From contig JAEZEH010000055.1 of NCBI GenBank assembly GCA_023417785.1, positions 1-14,210 on the forward strand: a stretch of 14,210 nucleotides of DNA, written 5' to 3'. Made by a program: the position numbers and the translations under genes. Below the pieces are notes generated by a model. The model worked only from the letters and a program-made list of their open reading frames with translations. It did not search any database and was not told the DNA's origin. The DNA is from Bacteroidota bacterium. Its GTDB lineage: Bacteria; Bacteroidota; Bacteroidia; Cytophagales; Cyclobacteriaceae. This document shows, one piece after another, positions 7,059 through 13,793 of the stretch; position 1 is the stretch's first letter, and every line of letters begins with the position of its first letter.

Positions 7059-7425
7059 ACCTTTGTCTTGCAGACACGAAGACCGCATTATCCGTGCCAC
7101 AATAAGGTGGTCAGATAGCAACTTTAGGAGCCATTCGCCAGTTACTTTAGGGGTATAATTACCCGGTGGGTATAAACACCCCACATCGTCTATTTAACCA
7201 ACGCAAACGGGGTCACTAAATGGAAGTCGAATTTCGGAAGAATTTCATTGCCCTTCGAACAACCTGTGCTGAATCTCAAACACACGGATGTGGCCCACTC
7301 CGTTAGCTTTCGTACCGACATTCTTGTCTGGATTCACTTTCACTCCGGTTAGGAATGATTCTTTGATCGGATCAGGAAATCAACACGATTTTCGCGGACT
7401 AAGCAGAGATGGCACTAGTCTTCAG

Positions 7426-7444
7426 CCTGGTACGATATACCAGG
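7426..7444. repeat. Perfect 7-bp inverted repeat
   Basis: CCTGGTA, loop CGATA, then TACCAGG. It is a stable small hairpin on either strand, with no T tail, so not an obvious terminator. Role unknown. Confidence 0.5.
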
Positions 7445-7576
7445 AATTCTGGCACAGCTGGAAGCAGTTTCATCCGGCCACAGATACATACAACAAATAA
7501 TATGCGTCTCAGGAATGAGAGCGCAGCCACGTCGCTGTTTTCTTCGAACATGAATGAAATCGAACCTCGTCGAGTC

Positions 7577-7604
7577 TTTGTCTGCCTGCATTTAAGTATT
7601 TTTG
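7577..7604 (+). promoter_or_regulatory. Candidate Bacteroidota promoter for the DUF983 gene
   Basis: TTTG (7577-7580), a 16-base spacer, then TATTTTTG (7597-7604) fits the -33 TTTG / -7 TAnnTTTG pattern of Bacteroidota, though the spacer is slightly short. It would start transcription near 7610 and give a leader of about 60 bases before the ATG at 7671. Confidence 0.5.
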
Positions 7605-7670
7605 TGACTTGCCAGCCATTTGCTATCAGGTTGAAGGCCGGTCAGTTTACACAACGTATCATACAAAGTT

Positions 7671-8072
7671 ATGAAAAAACCGAGGTCAGCAATAGCGGGT
7701 ATAGTGTCAATGAGATGTCCCAAATGCCGTGAAGGCAGGATGTTTCCTGAAGGCACACTTTATTCGAAACGCTTTATGGCGATGTATAAACAGTGCGCGT
7801 ATTGTGGCCAGTCATTTATGCCTGAACCGGGATACTACTTCGGTGCAATGTTTGTAAGTTATGGTTTGAACGCGGCATATCTTATCGCAGTCTGGGTGAT
7901 CATGTATTTCTTCATGAGTGAGGTATCGGCATGGGTGATGATCGGCCTGATAATCGGTTTAATAATCGGATTGCTTCCAGTTACTTTTCGGCTTTCGAGA
8001 GTTCTATGGATCTATATTTTCATAAGGTACAAAGGACCGGCAGACTCAGGGTCTTCGACAATCAAGTCGTAG
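7671..8072 (+). CDS. DUF983 family zinc-ribbon membrane protein
   Basis: A complete 133-residue protein. Two CxxC pairs (Cys16/Cys19 in MRCPKCREG and Cys42/Cys45 in CAYCGQSF) form a probable zinc ribbon. The family motif PEPGYYFGAMFVSYGLNAAYL follows at about 51-71. Two membrane helices lie at about 66-88 and 91-112, and the tail is short and basic (RYKGPADSGS). DUF983 proteins are widespread in Bacteroidota and Alphaproteobacteria; their role is not known to me. The ATG at 7671 is preceded by ACAAAGTT, with no real Shine-Dalgarno. It appears to be monocistronic under the promoter at 7577-7604. Confidence 0.88.
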   Translation: MKKPRSAIAGIVSMRCPKCREGRMFPEGTLYSKRFMAMYKQCAYCGQSFMPEPGYYFGAMFVSYGLNAAYLIAVWVIMYFFMSEVSAWVMIGLIIGLIIGLLPVTFRLSRVLWIYIFIRYKGPADSGSSTIKS

Positions 8073-8630
8073 TAAACCAAACGTTAATGTGTGCTCAACT
8101 ACGATGTTTGGCGTCACGGCTGGCAAATTCAAACCGCCTGATTGATTTGATGATGTGGATGTCAAATGAATGAGCGTGCAGGCGCTCCGTTGTACTTCCA
8201 GAATGCCAGAAATTCTCTCTCCTGACATTTGGGTAATTTCACTGGTAACGGCCAAAACATTCCACATTTAGATAGCGATGTCAGCGAGGTAGTTCTTTGT
8301 ATTTCGGATGCCAAATTCTAACCCACGAGTCAACATCCCGTGCAACGCACCGGCTATGGTACAATGAGCCGCCCCAAGACCCCATAATAGGCCTGTTTGC
8401 CGTGTTTTATTGCTTCGATAATATTGAACCAGATCGATTCAACAAAGCAGCAATAGCCGACGTAAATGATTCGGCAGCCCTTTCACAGAAATTCATCCGA
8501 AGGCATGATTATGTTGTGTTGTAACAGAAGAAAGTCCACCCCATTGGGCAATTGCGTTCGACCGTAAAAGTTCACGTGATTACTACAGCGACGGTTGACA
8601 ATTGGCGATAATCATTTAATCAATCAACAC
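8073..8630. other. 558-base intergenic region, no supported gene
   Basis: Only short frames without recognisable domains occur here. One TTG-start frame at 8297-8524 (75 codons) matches no family I know. A small hairpin, GAGCG (8172-8176) / CGCTC (8183-8187), lies 100 bases after DUF983 and has no T tail. No TAnnTTTG box was found upstream of the beta-barrel gene. The length is unusual for such a compact genome, so decayed coding sequence is possible. Confidence 0.5.
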
Positions 8631-9239
8631 ATGAAAACTTATTTAGTACTATTACTTTGCTGCCTTCTGATAACGTTCGGCAGTGCAGACGCACAAGATT
8701 TTAAACCATTCAAAGTCGGGATAGGATTGGGTTTTGCTGCCCCGGGTAATACTGGCGCTGGCGCTGGCGGCGGTGCATTATTTTATGTCGAGCCTGGATA
8801 CAGGGCTACTGACAGAGTTCTGGTCGGTCTGCGACTTGAAAGTGCCGTCATAGCACGAGGAGTTGAAGGCGTCGGCGATGATGATGTGAAGGGAGACGCT
8901 TCTTCAAATGTTTCCTATACCCTCAATACGCAATACTACTTCAACGACAATTATGTAAGACCATTCATTGGTGCCGGTTTGGGATTATTTAGTCTTGCTG
9001 CGGTGAAGTTTAATTCAGCCGGATCCAACTCAATTGACGCAGATGAAGTTGAAGCCGAAACACGTTTTGGGTTTTACCCCCGGATCGGTATAGATGCGGG
9101 TCATTTTAATTTTACCATCGACTACAACTTTATTCCCAAAACCGATATTCCCGGAATAGGCGAGGTTAGGAATAACTACCTGGGAATCAGAGCCGGCTTT
9201 TCTATAGGCGGTGGTGTTGGAAGGAAGGCTAACGACTAG
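8631..9239 (+). CDS. Secreted outer-membrane beta-barrel protein
   Basis: The ATG at 8631 gives a 202-residue protein with a clear signal peptide: MKTYLVLLLCCLLITFGSADA, with cleavage near ADA-QD. A TTG 36 bases upstream stays in frame but would put polar residues before the signal, so it was rejected. The mature part alternates glycine and aromatic residues, as in eight-stranded OmpX/OmpW-like barrels. Examples are VGIGLGFAAPG, YVEPGYRATDRVLVGLRLES, YYFNDNYVRPFIGAGLGLF, FGFYPRIGIDAGHFNFTIDYNF, and the final NNYLGIRAGFSIGGG. An acidic loop (DADEVEAE) lies near residue 143. Function is unknown; such proteins are common structural or uptake-related surface proteins. It ends before two tandem hairpins that separate it from the convergent MarR-GNAT gene. 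Confidence 0.85.
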   Translation: MKTYLVLLLCCLLITFGSADAQDFKPFKVGIGLGFAAPGNTGAGAGGGALFYVEPGYRATDRVLVGLRLESAVIARGVEGVGDDDVKGDASSNVSYTLNTQYYFNDNYVRPFIGAGLGLFSLAAVKFNSAGSNSIDADEVEAETRFGFYPRIGIDAGHFNFTIDYNFIPKTDIPGIGEVRNNYLGIRAGFSIGGGVGRKAND

Positions 9240-9250
9240 AAACAGGAGAA

Positions 9251-9279
9251 TCCTGATACATTACCGGAACGGTTCAGGA
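9251..9279. terminator. First of two tandem hairpins between convergent genes
   Basis: TCCTGA (9251-9256) pairs with TCAGGA (9274-9279), and an inner ACCG (9263-9266) / CGGT (9270-9273) closes a GAA loop. There is no T tail, so it may protect mRNA ends instead of terminating. Confidence 0.4.
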
Positions 9280-9345
9280 GGAAAAAGCCAAGGGGTCTCT
9301 TCAGACATTAGCATAGAATGCCTGTAGAGGCCCCGACGTTTTCCC
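9280..9345. terminator. Bidirectional terminator-like stem-loop
   Basis: GGGGTCTCT (9292-9300) pairs with AGAGGCCCC (9326-9334), nine pairs with one G-U. The flanking GGAAAA (9280-9285) and TTTTCC (9339-9344) can also pair. A smaller GCAT-AGA-ATGC stem sits in the loop. A/T-rich flanks on both sides between convergent genes (beta-barrel, plus; MarR-GNAT, minus) suit a two-way terminator. Confidence 0.6.
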
Positions 9346-9396
9346 TGTCACCTGTCCCCTACTCCGAAGCAACATTGACGCATCGTATGTTCTCTC

Positions 9397-10344
9397 TCAC
9401 AAAATGAGTTCCATTTGAATATTGCATCGTTCATATGGCGTGGCGCGGCCACCGGTTTTCCTGAAACCTAATTTATTATAAAGGTTAATCGCGGGTTCAA
9501 GCATTGTGTTACTCTCCAGGTAGAGTTTTTTTGCCCCTTTGGATTTTGCTGTCTGGATAATTGCCATTCCTAAAAGCCAGCCGATGTTTTTTCCCCGCGC
9601 GGAAGGAGCAACCGCCATCTTTGCAAGCTCATAATCATAGTCAGGATCGTCCATTTTTTGCAACGCACAAACACCCACTACTTCATCGTTATACAATGCA
9701 ACAAGTATATGGCCCCCTTTATCGATAATACTCCGTTTAGGATTGCTCAACGCCTTGTGATCTGCTTGCTCCATTTTGAAATGCGTTGTAATCCATTCCT
9801 CGTTAAGTCTGCGAAAGGCCTCAGCATACCTGGGTTTGAAGGCTCCAATTCGAACTTGTTTACTCTCACGTTGTTTTTTCTGCTCGCGGACATATTCAAA
9901 TAGTGTTTTTCTGGCCAACAGAAATTCCCATTCTTCGATAGCCTTCCAAAGATCGTGTTGGGTACTATCGGAGATCGCCTCAACTGCGTTGGTAACATCT
10001 TCGTATTGGTCTTTGATCTTTTCCGCGAGTGCCTTGCCTGCTTTTGAGAGACCTACTACATTCTTCCGCCCGTCAAGTCTGTCTTTCTTTTCTCTTATCA
10101 ATTCCTGCTTCGACATCTCCGTAACGATCTTACTAACCGAAGGATGGGAATGGCCAATCATTTGGGCAATCTCCGTTATCGTAAAGTCTCCGGTTGACAA
10201 TACATTGAAAACGGGGAACCACTTTGGCCGAAGAGGAATGCCGTACATTTTGTAGATGTCAGCTGCATCCGATGTTATTTTATCGGTAAGCATTCGCAAG
10301 CGACTGCCTATTGCCATTTTACCGGTTCTGGTGAAAAAGTCCAT
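9397..10344 (-). CDS. Bifunctional MarR regulator / GNAT N-acetyltransferase
   Basis: A complete 315-residue fusion. Residues 1 to about 150 are a MarR winged helix. The HTH includes FTITEIAQMIGHSHPSVSKIVTEM (about 54-77), and the wing carries the family DxR motif in KDRLDGRKNVVGLSKAG. Residues from about 166 to 315 are a GNAT fold. Its acetyl-CoA motif A is AKMAVAPSARGKNIGWLLG (RGKNIG, close to the Q/RxxGxG/A consensus). The later motif NLYNKLGFRKTGG closes the domain. This fusion is known in many bacteria; the acetyl acceptor is not predictable. The gene lies alone and is divergent from the DinB-like gene by 319 bases. A strong palindrome (10357-10380) lies 13-36 bases before the start codon, which suggests autoregulation. 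Confidence 0.92.
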   Translation of the reverse strand: MDFFTRTGKMAIGSRLRMLTDKITSDAADIYKMYGIPLRPKWFPVFNVLSTGDFTITEIAQMIGHSHPSVSKIVTEMSKQELIREKKDRLDGRKNVVGLSKAGKALAEKIKDQYEDVTNAVEAISDSTQHDLWKAIEEWEFLLARKTLFEYVREQKKQRESKQVRIGAFKPRYAEAFRRLNEEWITTHFKMEQADHKALSNPKRSIIDKGGHILVALYNDEVVGVCALQKMDDPDYDYELAKMAVAPSARGKNIGWLLGMAIIQTAKSKGAKKLYLESNTMLEPAINLYNKLGFRKTGGRATPYERCNIQMELIL

Positions 10345-10356
10345 ATCAGTATCCTA

Positions 10357-10380
10357 TTACGTAACTAGTTACGCAACTAA
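10357..10380. promoter_or_regulatory. Candidate MarR autoregulatory operator
   Basis: A 14-base perfect palindrome CGTAACTAGTTACG (10360-10373) is embedded in two direct copies of TTACGyAACTA (10357-10367 and 10369-10379) set 12 bases apart. It lies 13-36 bases upstream of the MarR-GNAT start codon, where bound repressor would block transcription. The core TAACTAGTTA fits the TTAACyrGTTAA pattern described for the MarR-family regulator AdcR, but this is similarity of form only. Confidence 0.65.
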
Positions 10381-10545
10381 GGTGAAATTTTCGTTTTCCG
10401 CAAAAGATTTTACCCGCGTTTCTGGGGCAATTTCCTGAAACCAATCCAGGATTCACTTCGGATTGCATCCCCATCGAGGCTATTCTTCGACAGGCTATAC
10501 CCAGGGGTTGTGGGTCAATTACGGGTTAAATGCACGTATTTCAAT

Positions 10546-10558
10546 CCTGAAATTCAGG
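10546..10558. repeat. Perfect short palindrome
   Basis: CCTGAA, A, TTCAGG. It is located 106-118 bases before the DinB-like start. It could be an operator or a chance event. Confidence 0.35.
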
Positions 10559-10663
10559 TCCAATGTCTGATAAAGGAGGACGAAGTAAAGGTACCGACCT
10601 TATAAGAATCTCCGCCGTTTCCTATCTTTAGGAACACATATTAATCACCAAACCCTCTTTTAA

Positions 10664-11185
10664 ATGAAAATTTTATCTACCCTCCTTGTGTTCGTCGCCG
10701 CCCTTCAGGGTTTTTCCCAGGGCCAGTTTCAAAACGAAACCGCAGGTTCGCTTACGTATGTTTCCGGTCAGGTCATGAAACTCGCAGAGTCGATTCCAGC
10801 GGACAAATTCTCGTATACGCCTCAGGCCGGCGTCCGGTCAGTCGCGGGAGTTTGTGCCCATATCATTTCCGCGAACTACTTTTTTGCGTCCAAGCTGGGA
10901 GCGAAAATTCCAGAAGGCGTGAAAATGGAAACGCTCGAAAAGGATCTGACGACCAAAGAAGCCATCGGGCCGGAGCTGAAGCGTTCGTATGACCTGATGA
11001 TCAACGCAATCAAAAACACAAAAGACAGCACACTCCCGAATAAAGTGGAATTTCCCTTTCCAGGTGAGTTCACAACGATGAGTGCCATCCTTATAACCCT
11101 GGGTCATTCCAATGAACACCTTGGGCAACTGATTGCCTATGCCAGGATGAATGGCATCACGCCGCCGTGGAGCGGTGGGAACTGA
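10664..11185 (+). CDS. Exported DinB-fold protein
   Basis: A complete 173-residue protein. The N-terminus is a signal peptide (MKILSTLLVFVAALQGFSQ, cleavage about residue 18-20), so it acts outside the cytoplasm. The mature protein is a DinB-like four-helix bundle. Three histidines fit the family metal triad: His66 in VCAHIISANYF, and His148 and His152 in LGHSNEHLGQLIAYARMNGITPPWS. The PPWS ending is typical of this subfamily. DinB/YfiT-type proteins include metal-dependent thiol transferases and putative DNA-damage-induced proteins of unknown activity; the reaction here is unknown. It has its own upstream region and a strong terminator, so it is a single-gene unit. Confidence 0.9.
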   Translation: MKILSTLLVFVAALQGFSQGQFQNETAGSLTYVSGQVMKLAESIPADKFSYTPQAGVRSVAGVCAHIISANYFFASKLGAKIPEGVKMETLEKDLTTKEAIGPELKRSYDLMINAIKNTKDSTLPNKVEFPFPGEFTTMSAILITLGHSNEHLGQLIAYARMNGITPPWSGGN

Positions 11186-11207
11186 CGCTCTGAACCAAAA
11201 TGAGAAG

Positions 11208-11239
11208 AATGTGGCCGGGTTTTCTGGCCACATTTTTTT
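11208..11239 (+). terminator. Rho-independent terminator of the DinB-like gene
   Basis: AATGTGGCC (11208-11216) pairs perfectly with GGCCACATT (11226-11234), loop GGGTTTTCT. A run of seven T (11233-11239) follows directly, 22 bases after the stop codon. Confidence 0.88.
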
Positions 11240-11663
11240 GTGCCTTTCCGGCGCGGTAGTGTGTTCTCGTTTCATTCACCGGCCACCGGTTTAAAGAAGC
11301 TAATAAGGACTTAATAAGGACTTTAAAAGGACCTTATGATGGCGAAAGTATTATTCCAGTACTTAAGCGGTGATAAAGCAGTCATGGCCCAGTCTGGGTT
11401 ATTCTGACTGGGGTATATACGCTGGATTCCTGCCTCGACACTGCTTTAACACTATCGCGGAAATAAGGTCCTTGCGAGGTCCTCACCACGTCCTCAGGGA
11501 GCCCGTATTAAGTCGTGATAAGCCCCAGATTTTCACGGGTACTCGCCATTATCCGCTCGATTCGTCGGAAAAAATCCAGGAAATCTTCATTCAAACAGGT
11601 AGCAGGTTGTTCATGATGACGGAAGACTAACGGCCGGTTCCGGCTTCAACGGTGCAGGTCTTC
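11240..11663. other. 424-base intergenic region dominated by a large palindrome
   Basis: No credible gene is present between the convergent DinB-like and DUF421 genes. An 86-codon plus frame at 11370-11630 lies across the right half of the palindrome, has no family-like sequence, and is best treated as chance. The main content is the palindromic element at 11301-11500. A short GCCGG-TT-CCGGC hairpin near 11632-11643 lies just past the DUF421 stop and lacks a T tail. Confidence 0.6.
11301..11500. repeat. Large multi-tier palindromic element with 11-base periodic arms
   Basis: Several inverted pairs share one centre, base 11400. AAGGACCTTAT (11327-11337) pairs exactly with ATAAGGTCCTT (11463-11473). 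GCGAAAGTATTA (11342-11353) pairs 10 of 12 with TAACACTATCGC (11447-11458), across a symmetric 4x4 internal loop. CCCAGTC (11388-11394) pairs exactly with GACTGGG (11406-11412). TAAAGCAGT (11374-11382) / ACTGCTTTA (11440-11448) is an offset pair. Outside, AGGAC cores start at 11306, 11317 and 11328, and inverted GTCCT cores start at 11468, 11479 and 11490, each exactly 11 bases apart. The two leftmost 11-mers (TAATAAGGACT) are identical. Over 35 outer bases the arms match at about 25. It may be a MITE-like or REP-like element, a structured RNA, or an array of binding sites. No transposase or reverse transcriptase is nearby. Confidence 0.75.
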
Positions 11664-12149
11664 TTATTTAGCTTTGATGATGCTAATCTTGCCGTCACCC
11701 TCTATGAATGCGGATTTTATATCTTTTACATCCTCGACTCCCTCCTTTCGGATGTATTCCATGAGTTCTTCTTCAGTAAGATACTCCCGTCTCATATTTC
11801 GTCTCAACAGCTTTCCGTTTTGGATTATCTGGATCTTCCGGGCCGAGACTAGCCTTTCTATGAATGGACTATGATAGCTCGCAAGGTTTGTTAAAAAGTC
11901 CCATAGCATTAGCGTGCCTATTACAATAATTCCGTCAGTAACAGACTTATATTCACCGAAAGCGGGAGCGGCTGCCGCAGCAATCAGCACAACAAAGATC
12001 AGGTCCATTGTTGCGAGTTCACCGCCTGTCCTGCGCGGCAAAATTCGCATAAGCACCAGAACGACTACATACAGGACGGATGCTCTTATAACCAGTTCCA
12101 GAACCGGCGTTTGAAGTTCGAAGATGCTTCCCACATCTAAATCCGGCAT
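11664..12149 (-). CDS. DUF421 (YetF-like) membrane protein
   Basis: A complete 161-residue protein. Membrane helices are at about 17-36, 47-65 and 71-90. The family's conserved segment lies between the first two (LMRILPRRTGGELATMDLIFVVLIA), and a cytoplasmic YetF C-terminal domain follows (ARKIQIIQNGKLLRRNMRREYLTEEELMEYIRKEGVEDVKDIKSAFIEGDGKISIIK). This is the expected order, on the short side for the family. Bacillus YetF-type proteins are associated with spore or stress functions, but here the role is unknown. It converges with the DinB-like gene. Upstream are an inverted repeat (12165-12184) and a distant promoter-like box (12319-12350). Confidence 0.9.
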   Translation of the reverse strand: MPDLDVGSIFELQTPVLELVIRASVLYVVVLVLMRILPRRTGGELATMDLIFVVLIAAAAAPAFGEYKSVTDGIIVIGTLMLWDFLTNLASYHSPFIERLVSARKIQIIQNGKLLRRNMRREYLTEEELMEYIRKEGVEDVKDIKSAFIEGDGKISIIKAK

Positions 12150-12164
12150 AGTCTAAGCTTTTGT

Positions 12165-12184
12165 ACGCTTGATTAAAAAAGCGT
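12165..12184. promoter_or_regulatory. Inverted repeat upstream of DUF421
   Basis: ACGCTT (12165-12170), 8-base spacer, AAGCGT (12179-12184), lying 16-35 bases before the DUF421 start. It could be an operator or a leader hairpin. Confidence 0.3.
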
Positions 12185-12318
12185 GTTTGTTATAACCCGG
12201 ATCTTGTGCTGCACCAACTGAGATAAATGGATTCATAAGCTTGTCTTTCATCCATCAAAAAAAGATGCCCGGCAGTATTCAAAAGTCGATTGATTATAAT
12301 TGTCCTTCGGACGTGCAG

Positions 12319-12350
12319 CAAACTTAAAAAGCCGATCGCACGGACCTCAA
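12319..12350 (-). promoter_or_regulatory. Possible Bacteroidota promoter for DUF421
   Basis: On the minus strand, TTG (12350 down to 12348), a 21-base spacer, then TAAGTTTG (12326 down to 12319) fits the TTG / TAnnTTTG pattern. It would give a long leader of about 160 bases. Confidence 0.35.
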
Positions 12351-12628
12351 CAGGAACCCCCTTCACCGATGTCGGAACTATCATTGTTCATTACGGGCCC
12401 CAAAACAACGGGCAGTCGCGGCGGCCCGGCAGGTGATTCTTTATGGCCTTCCCATTATCATAAAGTCAATGACATTTTGAATTTTATTTCAAATCGATCA
12501 CGAAGCAGAAGCGTCTGGTCTTCAGTTAGCCTCGGCACTTTCTTTTAAGCAAAGTTGACAGCGCTTCCAACAGTGTGAAGCTGGAATAGAATTATTGTTT
12601 GGTTCGATAAACGTTAATCATAGAAATT

Positions 12629-13789
12629 ATGCTAGCAATGAATTTTCGCGGCCCCTTTAGGGTGCGGCTTGACAAAGATAAACCAGAGCCGGAGATCCTT
12701 CATCCACAGGACGCAATCGTGCGTGTTACGCGCTCCTGCATATGCGGTTCGGATCTGCATTTATACCACGGGATGGTTCCGGATACCAGGGTCGGAATGG
12801 TTTTCGGTCACGAGTTCACCGGTGTTGTTGAAGAGGTGGGCTCAGAGGTTCAAAATCTTAAACCCGGAGATCATGTGATCGTGCCGTTCAATATTGCCTG
12901 TGGATCCTGTCCTTTTTGCAAACAGGAACTCTTTGGCAACTGCCATGAAGCCAACCCTGCGGCTACTGCAATTGGTGGGATCTTTGGCTACTCTCATTCG
13001 GCCGGAGGGTATGATGGTGGCCAGGCCGAGTATGTTCGAGTGCCTTACGCCGATATGGGTCCGGTGAAGATACCGGAAGGGATGGACCTTGATGACGCTG
13101 TTCTCCTGACTGATGTGGTGCCAACGGGCTATCAGGCTGCTGAGATGGGTGGAATTCAAAAAGGGGATACAGTTGTGGTGTTCGGTGCCGGACCGATTGG
13201 AATCATGGCGGCACGATGTGCGTGGCTTTTCGGAGCGGGACGCGTTATCATTATAGACCATCTGGATTACAGGCTCGAATTTGCCAGGAAGTATGCGTTC
13301 TGTGAAGCATATAACTTCAGGGAAATGGAAGACCCGGTAGTTTTTCTGAAGAGAACCACCGATTGGTTTGGAGCTGACGTGTGCATCGATGCCGTAGGTT
13401 GTGATGCCGTTGGTGGCGCGATCAACGACATCACCGGACGTCTCTTCATTCAGGGCGGATCCGCAATTGCGCTGCATTGGGCGATAAACTCCGCGAAGAA
13501 AGGTGGAATTGTCTCTATAGTCGGCGTGTATGGAATGCCATGGAATCTTGTTCCCATTGGCAGCGTACTTAACAAAGGTATCACCATCCGCGCCAATCAG
13601 GCTTCGGTGAAGCGTTTGTTGCCGCGATTGATAGACCATGTCATGTCGGGCGTTTTAGACCCGAAGGGATTGATAACGCACAGGCTACCGCTTGAAGAGG
13701 TATCGGATGCTTACCATATCTTTTCAGCCAAACGCGACAATTGTATCAAAACTATTCTCATTCCACCAAAGGCCAGTCTGGCCGCCTAA
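12629..13789 (+). CDS. Zinc-dependent alcohol dehydrogenase (formaldehyde dehydrogenase-like MDR)
   Basis: A complete 386-residue medium-chain dehydrogenase. Catalytic zinc ligands are present: Cys in SCICGSDLHLYHG, then GHEFTGVVEEVG. The structural zinc lobe has four cysteines (CGSCPFCKQELFGNC, spacing 2-2-7). The cofactor loop is VFGAGPIGIMAARCAW, followed by IIIDHLDYRLEFA; the Asp after the strand favours NAD. The glycine-rich insert YSHSAGGYDGGQAEYVRVPYADMG is typical of the formaldehyde-dehydrogenase-like branch. The ATG at 12629 was kept because the family begins with an MLAMN.RGP-like segment. The likely reaction is oxidation of an alcohol or a formaldehyde adduct; the substrate is unproven. 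The next gene starts 4 bases after the stop, so they probably share a transcript. Confidence 0.93.
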   Translation: MLAMNFRGPFRVRLDKDKPEPEILHPQDAIVRVTRSCICGSDLHLYHGMVPDTRVGMVFGHEFTGVVEEVGSEVQNLKPGDHVIVPFNIACGSCPFCKQELFGNCHEANPAATAIGGIFGYSHSAGGYDGGQAEYVRVPYADMGPVKIPEGMDLDDAVLLTDVVPTGYQAAEMGGIQKGDTVVVFGAGPIGIMAARCAWLFGAGRVIIIDHLDYRLEFARKYAFCEAYNFREMEDPVVFLKRTTDWFGADVCIDAVGCDAVGGAINDITGRLFIQGGSAIALHWAINSAKKGGIVSIVGVYGMPWNLVPIGSVLNKGITIRANQASVKRLLPRLIDHVMSGVLDPKGLITHRLPLEEVSDAYHIFSAKRDNCIKTILIPPKASLAA

Positions 13790-13793
13790 GACT

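Larger units (their letters stand above)
7059..7670. other. 612-base intergenic region between rnk and DUF983
   Basis: No convincing gene is present. Going left to right it holds a GGGTA-TAAT-TACCC palindrome (7151-7164) next to GGTG-N8-CACC (7165-7180), with GGGTATAA occurring twice 17 bases apart (7151, 7168). A start-less 44-codon minus-strand frame follows (7245-7379). There is a 7-bp hairpin CCTGGTA / TACCAGG (7426-7432 / 7438-7444). A plausible DUF983 promoter lies at 7577-7604. Overlapping short frames in the region have no family-like sequence. Confidence 0.6.
10345..10663. other. 319-base divergent intergenic region with MarR operator
   Basis: No gene is visible. It holds the operator-like repeat at 10357-10380, a perfect palindrome CCTGAA-A-TTCAGG (10546-10558), and AAGGT-ACCG-ACCTT (10588-10601) about 63 bases before the DinB-like start. 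TATCTTTA near 10623-10630 is one base off TAnnTTTG and may be the -7 box of the DinB-like gene. Confidence 0.55.
12150..12628. other. 479-base divergent intergenic region
   Basis: No convincing gene is present. It holds ACGCTT-N8-AAGCGT (12165-12184) just before DUF421, a minus-strand promoter-like box (12319-12350), and CGGGCC (12394-12399) / GGCCCG (12423-12428) in a GC-rich patch. Short frames at 12190-12384 (minus) and 12300-12548 (plus) have no family-like sequence. I could not identify the promoter of the alcohol dehydrogenase gene. Confidence 0.5.

Noticed and set aside
7288..7732. Two overlapping plus-strand frames before DUF983
   Set aside because: No family-like motifs, and the second overlaps the DUF983 start in another frame.
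8297..8524. 75-codon frame with TTG start
   Set aside because: No ATG, no recognisable domain, no ribosome site; probably chance.
8595..8600. TTGACA as a -35 box, and TTG as the start of the beta-barrel gene
   Set aside because: No -10 box sits at proper spacing, and the signal peptide begins at the ATG at 8631.
11301..11500. Retron msr/msd or CRISPR-like interpretation of the palindrome
   Set aside because: There is no reverse transcriptase or cas gene in the window, and the repeats are 11-base tandem units without spacers.
11370..11630. 86-codon plus-strand frame past the DinB-like terminator
   Set aside because: It overlaps the right half of the palindrome, has no family-like sequence and no promoter or ribosome site.
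12190..12548. Short frames on both strands between DUF421 and the dehydrogenase
   Set aside because: They overlap each other on opposite strands, are not recognisable, and lack expression signals.
12555..12592. TTGACA and TAGAAT as a sigma-70 promoter for the dehydrogenase
   Set aside because: The spacer is 26 bases, far from the usual 17.
12842..13639. 265-codon open frame antisense to the alcohol dehydrogenase
   Set aside because: It lies wholly opposite a clear dehydrogenase and has no recognisable domain; it is a shadow frame.
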